From positions 1 through 10,537 of the forward strand of contig CANPXY010000038.1 of assembly GCA_947587115.1 (NCBI GenBank): a DNA stretch of 10,537 nt, given 5' to 3'. Source of the DNA: an uncultured Bacilli bacterium. GTDB lineage: Bacteria > Bacillota_I > Bacilli_A > RF39 > UBA660. The notes under the pieces are model-generated. The model saw only the letters and a program-made list of their open reading frames with translations. It ran no database searches and was not told where the DNA came from. Position 1 is the stretch's first letter, and every line of letters begins with the position of its first letter. Made by a program: the position numbers and the translations under genes. Shown in pieces: positions 1-5,247 of this stretch.

Positions 1-194
1 GTTTAGCGCTCAACTGGGGAGTTTACCCCATCATCGTACCCATCTATAAGAGTACCGATGAAATCATGAACGGTGTCAAGGAACGCGTCAAGGAAGAACT
101 TTCGCTAAATGATGGCGATATGATCATCATCATGGGTGGTTTCCCAATCGGCAAACAAGCAAAGACCAACTTGATGAAAATTGAAGAATTATAA
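1..194 (+). CDS. pyk: Pyruvate kinase, C-terminal end (partial)
   Basis: Reading from base 3 gives 63 residues ending in TAA at 192-194; the 5' part lies outside the window. The piece matches the end of the C-terminal allosteric domain of pyruvate kinase: LALNWGVYP, then the VPIYKSTDE stretch, then GDMIIIMGGFPIG and the closing TNLMKI. Pyruvate kinase makes pyruvate and ATP from phosphoenolpyruvate and ADP in the cytosol, the last step of glycolysis. The protein stops at the classic end of the fold and lacks the extra PEP-utiliser-like C-terminal domain found in Bacillus enzymes. It runs convergently with tmcAL, and the two share a terminator. The family call is firm although only the tail is visible. 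Confidence 0.9.
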   Translation, partial: LALNWGVYPIIVPIYKSTDEIMNGVKERVKEELSLNDGDMIIIMGGFPIGKQAKTNLMKIEEL

Positions 195-261
195 AAAAAA
201 GAAGATCACAGATTAGGACGATGTTTGTATTCTTCCTCGATCAAGTGGATCTTCTTTTTTT
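194..261. terminator. Bidirectional intrinsic terminator between pyk and tmcAL
   Basis: Perfect 14-bp inverted repeat: seven A plus GAAGATC at 194-207, and GATCTTC plus seven T at 248-261, separated by 40 nt. Read on either strand, the distal arm ends in a run of T, so it can stop both pyk (+) and tmcAL (-) transcripts. The left arm begins at the last base of the pyk stop codon and overlaps the tmcAL stop codon (206-208); the spacer and right arm are tmcAL coding sequence. The 40-nt loop is long for an intrinsic terminator, so efficiency is uncertain. Confidence 0.65.
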
Positions 262-1357
262 CATCTTTGATAGGTAACGCATAGATAGAACTGATTCGTT
301 GTTCCAAGTCAAGCATGGGATCTTGTTCCCGCTTGAACTTCGTGACAAGAGGGATTGATACCTCTTTTTTGATTTGATTTAAATATTTACGACCCAAGTC
401 ATTAAATCCCAGTATGCGGATATACGAAATTTCTTGCATCTTTTGGGCTTCTTCTTTAGTGAAGTTGCATAAAATATGAGTAAGCATCCGGCTGATCTTA
501 TTGTAAGTATACCGTTTGGTTTTAATCTTTAAAATCAAGTCTTCCCAACTGGTGGCAGTAACGATTTCTTTTTTTAATCGATGTTCAATTCCTTCGTCGA
601 CTCCTTGGTAGATAGATAAATCTTGAGAAGTCATAATCTTGTATTTTAAGAAAGGAAAATAGTCCTCTTCAAAATGAAGATCTTCTTGTAAAGTAGCGAA
701 GCTTTCTTTAGGAACAAATTTTTTGATCGATTGGCCTTGTTTTAAAGCCTCACGAATTGCAGTAGCACTGCTGATGGAAGAGGAGAGTTTCTGATCATGA
801 TAAGCATTGGTTCTTTGTATAGAATGCGGCTCAATATTGCTGTTTTGTTGCTTGATTTCTTTTAAATAACTGATTGCCAAGAGGTCATTTGGTAAGTTAA
901 CGCGCTTTCCTGTAAGATCGAAAAGTGCTTTTGATAGAGCGGTAGGGTAGTTTTCTCCAGACTTGAGATAGATGCTGGCAAGAGTAGAAAATTCAGGATG
1001 CTCTAATTGGGTATCTACCAATACTTGAATGGATTCTAAATCGTTACTTTCGCTGCCAAAGACAAAATGGGAAACTTTTAAATGATCGAGTAGGCTGATC
1101 GCACCTTTGGCAAAGAAGTCCGCACTCTGGCAAGCAAACGGGAAGGGGAGTTCTACAACGAGATCCACACCATACGTAAGTGCCACTTGAGTACGTTTCC
1201 ATTTATCGATGATACTAGGAGTTCCTCGCTCCAAGAAGTGTCCTGAAAGTATTAACACGACAACTTCGTTCGGAAACAGTTCCTTCACTTTATTTAAATG
1301 ATACAGATGTCCATTGTGAAATGGATTGTATTCTGCAACGATCCCTACGGCCTTCAT
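206..1357 (-). CDS. tmcAL: tRNA(Met) cytidine acetate ligase TmcAL (YlbM family)
   Basis: This 383-residue cytosolic protein belongs to the TmcAL/YlbM nucleotidyltransferase-like family. In Bacillus subtilis the enzyme uses acetate and ATP to form N4-acetylcytidine at the wobble position of elongator tRNA-Met. The N-terminus shows the family signature GIVAEYNPFHNGH, with the HxGH nucleotide-binding motif at H14-H17. Further typical segments are LSGHFLERG near residue 38, VVELPFPFACQSADFFAKGA near residues 67-86 and the ISSATAIRE segment near residue 195, which corresponds to the family's second nucleotide-contacting region. The C-terminal part carries a helical tRNA-binding region. The length is a little under the roughly 415 residues of the Bacillus protein. 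The ATG at 1357 has a purine-rich site (AAGAAGGG) just upstream and its own promoter. ylbN-rpmF lies beyond one intervening gene, which echoes the ylbM-ylbN-rpmF neighbourhood of Bacillus. Confidence 0.93.
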   Translation of the reverse strand: MKAVGIVAEYNPFHNGHLYHLNKVKELFPNEVVVLILSGHFLERGTPSIIDKWKRTQVALTYGVDLVVELPFPFACQSADFFAKGAISLLDHLKVSHFVFGSESNDLESIQVLVDTQLEHPEFSTLASIYLKSGENYPTALSKALFDLTGKRVNLPNDLLAISYLKEIKQQNSNIEPHSIQRTNAYHDQKLSSSISSATAIREALKQGQSIKKFVPKESFATLQEDLHFEEDYFPFLKYKIMTSQDLSIYQGVDEGIEHRLKKEIVTATSWEDLILKIKTKRYTYNKISRMLTHILCNFTKEEAQKMQEISYIRILGFNDLGRKYLNQIKKEVSIPLVTKFKREQDPMLDLEQRISSIYALPIKDEKKKIHLIEEEYKHRPNL

Positions 1358-1380
1358 CTTTTTCCCTTCTTTCTATGCCT

Positions 1381-1409
1381 ATTATAATCGAAAAATAGAG
1401 CTTTGTCGA
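1381..1409 (-). promoter_or_regulatory. Promoter of tmcAL
   Basis: On the minus strand, a -35 box TCGACA (plus-strand 1404-1409, 5 of 6 matches to TTGACA) and a perfect -10 TATAAT (1381-1386) are separated by exactly 17 nt. The predicted start of transcription near 1374 gives a leader of roughly 15-20 nt, with no room for a riboswitch. The promoter lies directly after the terminator of the upstream gene, so tmcAL should be transcribed independently. Confidence 0.75.
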
Positions 1410-1410
1410 A

Positions 1411-1441
1411 CAAAAAAGATTACTTTCAAAGAAGTAATCTT
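1411..1441 (-). terminator. Intrinsic terminator of the unknown gene at 1449-1994
   Basis: Read on the minus strand, AAGATTACTT (1441-1432) pairs with AAGTAATCTT (1425-1416) around a 6-nt loop. It is a 10-bp perfect stem whose 3' side runs into six T (1417-1412). It begins 7 nt past the stop codon of the unknown gene and separates it from the tmcAL promoter. Confidence 0.85.
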
Positions 1442-1448
1442 GCATTCA

Positions 1449-1994
1449 CTATTTCTTTTCTTTTTGTTTATCTTTCTCTTTCACAAAATGATCCGATGCA
1501 TAACTAAGCACATCGATAAGTTCACGATCTGTAGCGGTTCCTACTTGATAAGATTGAAGTTTTCCTTCTCTATACATGATAAGGCGGACAAGATCAAAAG
1601 GGACAGCATTCGTCATTTTGCAATTCGTAATATATGATTTTTCATTGTCTGTTACTAGATAACCAACGTCATTCCACCGATTGCAAGCATTTCTAAATTC
1701 ATGAATTCTTTTAGAACCAATATAGTCGGAATCGATGCCAAAATATACCAAGTTTGTATCATATACATCATTATCCCAGAAAAAAGGGTAATAGCAAACT
1801 TCCTCACGACGGAATAACCCCACTTTGTCATCATCATAGGTGCAGACAAACATATTGTTTGTTGCTCTTGTATCTTCTTTTAATGTTACTTTTGCCTTAG
1901 GACTGATACTGTTATAAAGTGTAACAGCATGATCCAAAGTAGCACGTAATTCTTCTAAGTTTTCAGTAATATCACTTTTATTTCTTTTACTCAT
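1449..1994 (-). CDS. Unrecognised 181-residue cytosolic protein
   Basis: I do not recognise the family. The ATG at 1994 has an excellent ribosome binding site (AAGGGGG, 7 nt spacing), a consensus promoter and a strong terminator, so the gene is almost certainly real. No signal peptide or membrane segment is visible. Residues 8-30 look helical. The middle (about 47-115) is rich in aromatic and acidic residues, including VCYYPFFWDND at 66-76 and LVYFGIDSDYIG at 82-93, followed by RNACNRWNDVGYLV at 101-114. There are four cysteines (51, 67, 104, 125), not spaced as a zinc finger. Residues 151-171 form a plausible C-terminal helix, and the tail (172-181) is highly charged and lysine-rich. The aromatic and mixed character suggests a compact alpha/beta fold, but no catalytic motif stands out. 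It sits between tmcAL and ylbN, divergent from the latter. Function is unknown. Confidence 0.8.
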   Translation of the reverse strand: MSKRNKSDITENLEELRATLDHAVTLYNSISPKAKVTLKEDTRATNNMFVCTYDDDKVGLFRREEVCYYPFFWDNDVYDTNLVYFGIDSDYIGSKRIHEFRNACNRWNDVGYLVTDNEKSYITNCKMTNAVPFDLVRLIMYREGKLQSYQVGTATDRELIDVLSYASDHFVKEKDKQKEKK

Positions 1995-2020
1995 TTATAG
2001 ACCCCCTTAAAATTGCCTGT

Positions 2021-2049
2021 ATTTTACCACTTTTTGACTATTTTGTCAA
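2021..2049 (-). promoter_or_regulatory. Promoter of the unknown gene at 1449-1994
   Basis: On the minus strand there is a perfect -35 TTGACA (plus-strand 2044-2049) and a -10 TAAAAT (2021-2026, 5 of 6), spaced by exactly 17 nt. This is the best sigma-A-type promoter in the window and predicts strong expression with a leader of about 20 nt. Confidence 0.8.
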
Positions 2050-2050
2050 A
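2033..2050. repeat. Inverted repeat TTTGAC-N6-GTCAAA over a -35 box
   Basis: A perfect 6-bp inverted repeat with a 6-nt centre lies in the divergent promoter region. Its right half covers the -35 box of the unknown gene. This is the size and placement of a repressor half-site pair, but a 6-bp repeat in AT-rich DNA can also arise by chance, partly because the -35 consensus itself supplies one arm. Confidence 0.35.
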
Positions 2051-2059
2051 TCAATGCAG

Positions 2060-2088
2060 TTGCATAACAGCTAAATCTAAGGTATAAT
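2060..2088 (+). promoter_or_regulatory. Promoter of ylbN-rpmF
   Basis: A perfect -10 TATAAT at 2083-2088 is preceded at 17 nt by a weak -35, TTGCAT (2060-2065, matching only the TTG). Predicted transcription starts near 2095, almost on the ribosome binding site of ylbN. That argues for the ATG at 2107 as the start and leaves a leader of only about a dozen bases. Confidence 0.6.
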
Positions 2089-2106
2089 TTAGGCGAGGTG
2101 AAACAG

Positions 2107-2574
2107 ATGAATATCGATTTGAGCGCTTTACATAGTGGTGTTGATCATAAAATACCTTTAGATCTTCTTGTATCTTTTCCAAAAGAACAATTAGAGAATA
2201 CAGATTTATTAAGACTCGATGACGTTAAAGTACAAGGAGAAATTACCAGAAACAGTACCATGGAAGATGTATTACAATGTACGGTAAAAGGAGATATGAT
2301 TCTTTCGGATTCTATTTCTTTAGAAGAAGTAAATTACCCATTTTCGTTCGAAATTGACAAAATAATTGACGAAAATGACAAAATTGATGAAAATACTCTT
2401 GATCTTATGGAGATTTTGTGGGAAAATATTGTCTTGGAGATTCCCCTAAAATTTACTAAGGTAGAGGATCTCAGTAAATTTCACGGGGATGGCTGGAAAC
2501 TGTTGAGTGAAGACAATGTTCCCAAAGAGAACAATCCCTTCAGTGATCTATTAAAAGAATTTGGAGAGGAGTGA
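2107..2574 (+). CDS. ylbN: YceD/YlbN family protein (DUF177), upstream of L32
   Basis: The protein has 155 residues and belongs to the DUF177 (YceD/YlbN) family, which in most bacteria is encoded directly before rpmF. In E. coli and plants the family has been linked to 23S rRNA and ribosome accumulation; its exact role is unsettled. Visible family features are the N-terminal strand region, the segment around VKGDMILSD in the middle with a single Cys (QC) and no CxxC pair, an acidic stretch (IIDENDKIDEN), the LEIPLKF strand and the C-terminal NPFSDLLKEF, equivalent to the family's closing motif. A GTG at 2098 is in frame, but it falls inside the GAGGTG ribosome binding site (2095-2100) and is probably upstream of, or right at, the transcript's 5' region. 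The ATG at 2107, 6 nt from that site, is therefore preferred. The rpmF start follows 4 nt after the stop codon. Confidence 0.88.
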   Translation: MNIDLSALHSGVDHKIPLDLLVSFPKEQLENTDLLRLDDVKVQGEITRNSTMEDVLQCTVKGDMILSDSISLEEVNYPFSFEIDKIIDENDKIDENTLDLMEILWENIVLEIPLKFTKVEDLSKFHGDGWKLLSEDNVPKENNPFSDLLKEFGEE

Positions 2575-2578
2575 AAGT

Positions 2579-2605
2579 ATGATGAAGTTGAATATTCAAT
2601 TGTTT
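2579..2605 (+). other. Predicted Prp-type cleavable leader of L32
   Basis: Codons 1-9 of rpmF read MMKLNIQLF and are followed by A10. Firmicute ribosomal protein L27 begins with a nine-residue leader such as MLKLNLQFF in Staphylococcus aureus, removed by the cysteine protease Prp between F9 and A10. Here the length, the K-L-N-x-Q-x-F pattern, the P1 Phe and the P1' Ala all coincide. Cutting there would leave AVPF, the normal L32 N-terminus after Met removal. The match is seen in the sequence; cleavage is inferred. Confidence 0.75.
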
Positions 2606-2788
2606 GCTGTACCATTTCACAGAGTTAGTAAGACAAGAAAGAGACTAAGAAGAAGTCACAATGCACTAGAAGTACCAGGAACGACAAAATGTCCAAACTG
2701 TGGTGAACCATTGAAACCACATCGTGTTTGTAAAAAGTGCGGTTTCTATAAAGGAAAAGAAGTAATTGAGACAAAAGATGCTGAATAA
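2579..2788 (+). CDS. rpmF: Ribosomal protein L32 with N-terminal leader
   Basis: Protein bL32 of the large ribosomal subunit, 69 residues as translated. From A10 onward it is a standard L32: AVPFHRVSKTRKRLRRSH, then the four-cysteine zinc ribbon C38-C41 and C51-C54, so this is the zinc-binding form. The first nine residues (MMKLNIQLF) are extra compared with Bacillus L32, which starts MAVPFRR. The ATG at 2579 is well placed, 7 nt after AGGAG (2567-2571). There is no Met codon at the canonical position (the codon before Ala is TTT) and no ribosome binding site before the internal TTG codons, so the extension is real. It resembles the L27 leader cut by the Prp protease (see the separate entry). 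The gene is co-transcribed with ylbN. Confidence 0.95.
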   Translation: MMKLNIQLFAVPFHRVSKTRKRLRRSHNALEVPGTTKCPNCGEPLKPHRVCKKCGFYKGKEVIETKDAE

Positions 2789-2797
2789 GCATTTTTT
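2773..2797 (+). terminator. Possible weak terminator after rpmF
   Basis: ATGCT (2778-2782) and AGCAT (2788-2792) pair around a 5-nt loop holding part of the rpmF stop codon. A G-T pair and four A-T pairs can extend the stem downward, and the 3' side is a run of six T. The core has only two G-C pairs, so it may attenuate transcription and not stop it fully. Confidence 0.4.
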
Positions 2798-2799
2798 CT

Positions 2800-2829
2800 T
2801 TGCTCTAAAAGCTTTGTTCATAGTATAAT
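2800..2829 (+). promoter_or_regulatory. Promoter of addBA
   Basis: A perfect -10 TATAAT at 2824-2829 has a weak -35 candidate TTGCTC at 2800-2805, 18 nt upstream. Transcription would start near 2836, only about 12 nt before the addB ATG, with the ribosome binding site AGGTG at 2838-2842 nearly at the 5' end of the message. Confidence 0.55.
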
Positions 2830-2847
2830 TGAGTTATAGGTGATAAG

Positions 2848-5247
2848 ATGAAGTTACTAGAGCACTTAAAAGAAAAACGATATTTAATTGTTACTCCGCA
2901 TGCGATGAAAGAGAAGATTTTAAAAGCGATCAGTCAAGAACAGATCTTTTGTCAAGTCAAATTTATGGATCTAGAAGAGTTTCTCGGTCATTTTTATTTT
3001 TCGTATGATCTTGCGGCCTGTTCTTATTTGATGGAACATTATCACTATAAGTTAGATGTATGTAAAGTTTATCTTGAAAATATGCGTTATTTGACGAAGA
3101 AGGAATATCAAGCACCCAAACTTTCAAAACTAAATGCTTTAAAAGAAGAATTGTTAAGCCAAGGCCTTTTACAAAAAGATGTCTATTTTTCCTATTATCT
3201 AAAACAAGTCGAAGTGCTTATCTATGGATATTCAGAGTGTGACAAGTGGATCCATGAGACTTTGGAGGAAGTCCGTAAAATTACTTTGGTTTGCGTGATC
3301 GAAGAAGAAATAAAAGAACATTCTCTTCCGGTCTATGCTTGGAAAACCTTAGAAGAAGAAGTCGACTTTGTAGCAGTTTCTATTTTGGAACTAGTAAAGC
3401 AAGGCGTTCAATTATCGCAAGTAAAACTTTTGGGAGTAAGTGATGACTATACCGATGTCTTACGACGCATTTTTAACTTTTACCATCTCCCGCTTGCTCC
3501 GGTAGCGCCCACGCTTTATAGTACCCCTTATGGAAAGAAGTTTCTTGCGTTATGGGACGAGACGGAAGATTTTAGGGAAAGTTATAATCAAATCACCGAA
3601 CTTTATAAAGAGGAAGTTTCCTTTCATGAAGCTTTGTTACCGATCTTAGAGAAATTAAACACCTTAGATTGTTCTAAGACCACCAAAACAGCACTATTGC
3701 TCGACCAAATGAAAAGTGTCAAAGTGCAAGGAGCAACCCCAGAAGAATTAATTCAATGTTTATCGATCGACGATTACCTACCACAGCCAAACGATTATGT
3801 CTTTGTCCTAGGCGTCAATCAAAATGAATTTCCGAAGCTTTATAAAGATGAAGATTATATTACCGATGCCCTCAAAGGCGAAGTTTGCTTGTCTACTACT
3901 GAAGAAAAAAATAAGTTGTGCCGAGAGTTCGTTATAAAACAACTTTATGCGATGGAACACGTCGTTTTGACTTACAAAAAACAGAGCCCTTATCAGATAT
4001 ACCTTCCATCCAGTATTTTAGATGAATTACAAATCGAACGCATCGAAAATGGAACGTATCCAAAATATCGCTATTCAAGGTTAAAAAATCAACTTACTTT
4101 AGCTACTTTGCTAGATCATCTTCGTAAAACCCATGAAACAGATCCGGACATCGGGAAACTTTATCAAAGTGAGCCCACGTTTTCCTATCTCACTTATCAA
4201 AATCAGTTTACAGGAATCGACAATCAAGATTTTTTAGACTTTATACACCACAAACTTTTACTTTCTTACACGAGCATGAATACCTATCATCTCTGCGGAT
4301 TTCGTTATTATATCAACTATATTTTGCATTTAGATCCTTTTACAGAGACGTTCTCGACGTTTATTGGCAATCTGTATCATAAACTGTTGTCGATGTGTTT
4401 TCTTGCCGATTTTAATTTAGATGAGGCCTTTCAAAACTATATTGCATCACGAGAAAGTACCGTCGAAGAAGCCTTTTTCTTAAAAAAGTTAAAAAATGCC
4501 CTCAAAGAGACCATCGAAGTGTTGACCCAGCAAAAAACATTGACAACTTTTCGTGAGGAGCTCTATGAAAAAGAGATTTATTTGACTTTTGAAGAAGAGA
4601 TCCCTGTGACCTTTAAAGGGACGATCGACAAGATCCTCTATCAAAGAGAATCCGCTCGTACCCTCGTTGCGCTCATCGATTATAAAACAGGAGCCATGGA
4701 GCCATCGATCAGTTTGATGCCTTATGGGATCGGGATGCAACTACCCATCTATTGGTATTTAGTTACCAAAAGCCATCTTTTTCCAAATCCAACTTTCGCG
4801 GGAATTTATTTGGAAAAGGTGTTACACAATGAACAATCTTATAATCAAAAAGAAGCGATTGAAACCGATCGCCAAAACCGTTACAAATTATGTGGTTATA
4901 GTACAGATGATCCTTCGGTCTTGGCCCAGTTTGATAAAAGTTATGAAAACAGTGATTTGATTCAAGGAATGAAACTGACAAGCAAAGGTTTTGCTCATTA
5001 TACCAAACTGTTATCTAGCGAAGAAGTAGAAGCCATGGTCGACCTTGTCGATCAAAAAATTAAGGAGACGATGCAGGAGATCATTCAGGCAAAATTTCCA
5101 ATCAATCCTAAAAAAATTGGAAAAGATAACATCAGTTGTAAGTATTGTTCGTTCGCAGATCTTTGTTATCATCAAGAGGAAGATGTCATTTTTATAGAAA
5201 AAGAGAAGGATCTTTCCTTTTTGAAAGCAGGTGAACAACATGCCTAA
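2848..5247 (+). CDS. addB: AddB-type subunit of the AddAB helicase-nuclease, shortened
   Basis: This 799-residue protein is the AddB/RexB-like partner of AddA in double-strand-break end processing before RecA loading. The C-terminal RecB-type nuclease is intact: H511 (GNLYHKLL), D594 (GTIDKI) and D611-Y612-K613 (IDYKTG). The iron-sulfur staple of AddB is also complete, with C483 (YHLCGFRYY) plus C764, C767 and C773 (CKYCSFADLC). A degenerate helicase core is recognisable around VFVLGVNQNEFP (G322), equivalent to the family's V-GxNEGxFP segment. The N-terminus starts directly with a RYLIVTPHAM strand and has no Walker A loop. An in-frame TGA at 2830-2832 rules out an upstream extension. B. subtilis AddB is about 1166 residues and does have a Walker A. 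The stop codon overlaps the addA start by 8 nt, which implies coupled translation. Confidence 0.88.
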   Translation: MKLLEHLKEKRYLIVTPHAMKEKILKAISQEQIFCQVKFMDLEEFLGHFYFSYDLAACSYLMEHYHYKLDVCKVYLENMRYLTKKEYQAPKLSKLNALKEELLSQGLLQKDVYFSYYLKQVEVLIYGYSECDKWIHETLEEVRKITLVCVIEEEIKEHSLPVYAWKTLEEEVDFVAVSILELVKQGVQLSQVKLLGVSDDYTDVLRRIFNFYHLPLAPVAPTLYSTPYGKKFLALWDETEDFRESYNQITELYKEEVSFHEALLPILEKLNTLDCSKTTKTALLLDQMKSVKVQGATPEELIQCLSIDDYLPQPNDYVFVLGVNQNEFPKLYKDEDYITDALKGEVCLSTTEEKNKLCREFVIKQLYAMEHVVLTYKKQSPYQIYLPSSILDELQIERIENGTYPKYRYSRLKNQLTLATLLDHLRKTHETDPDIGKLYQSEPTFSYLTYQNQFTGIDNQDFLDFIHHKLLLSYTSMNTYHLCGFRYYINYILHLDPFTETFSTFIGNLYHKLLSMCFLADFNLDEAFQNYIASRESTVEEAFFLKKLKNALKETIEVLTQQKTLTTFREELYEKEIYLTFEEEIPVTFKGTIDKILYQRESARTLVALIDYKTGAMEPSISLMPYGIGMQLPIYWYLVTKSHLFPNPTFAGIYLEKVLHNEQSYNQKEAIETDRQNRYKLCGYSTDDPSVLAQFDKSYENSDLIQGMKLTSKGFAHYTKLLSSEEVEAMVDLVDQKIKETMQEIIQAKFPINPKKIGKDNISCKYCSFADLCYHQEEDVIFIEKEKDLSFLKAGEQHA
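5229..5233 (+). promoter_or_regulatory. Ribosome binding site that sets the addA start
   Basis: AGGTG at 5229-5233 lies inside the last codons of addB, 6 nt before the ATG at 5240. An in-frame GTG at 5231 is part of this site and so is an unlikely start. A protein beginning MPNWTKEQLDAI also aligns better with AddA N-termini. Confidence 0.7.

Noticed and set aside
1326..1637. Plus-strand open frame of 103 codons
   Set aside because: It lies opposite the tmcAL start, its promoter, the terminator and the unknown gene, has no ribosome binding site, and its runs of Phe and Leu come from lysine-rich coding and A-tracts on the other strand.
2098..2106. GTG start for ylbN
   Set aside because: The GTG is part of the GAGGTG ribosome binding site and lies within a few bases of the predicted transcript start.
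2561..2578. Longer rpmF start from TTG, adding MERSES
   Set aside because: These codons overlap the end of ylbN and contain the rpmF ribosome binding site itself. The ATG at 2579 has ideal spacing.
2785..2847. Riboswitch or leader RNA before addB
   Set aside because: The promoter leaves only about 12 nt of leader, too short for any structured regulator.
2848..5247. addB as a truncated pseudogene or assembly artefact
   Set aside because: The frame is open, it has its own promoter and ribosome binding site, the nuclease and iron-sulfur residues are intact and addA is coupled to it. The shortness looks like a natural compact form.
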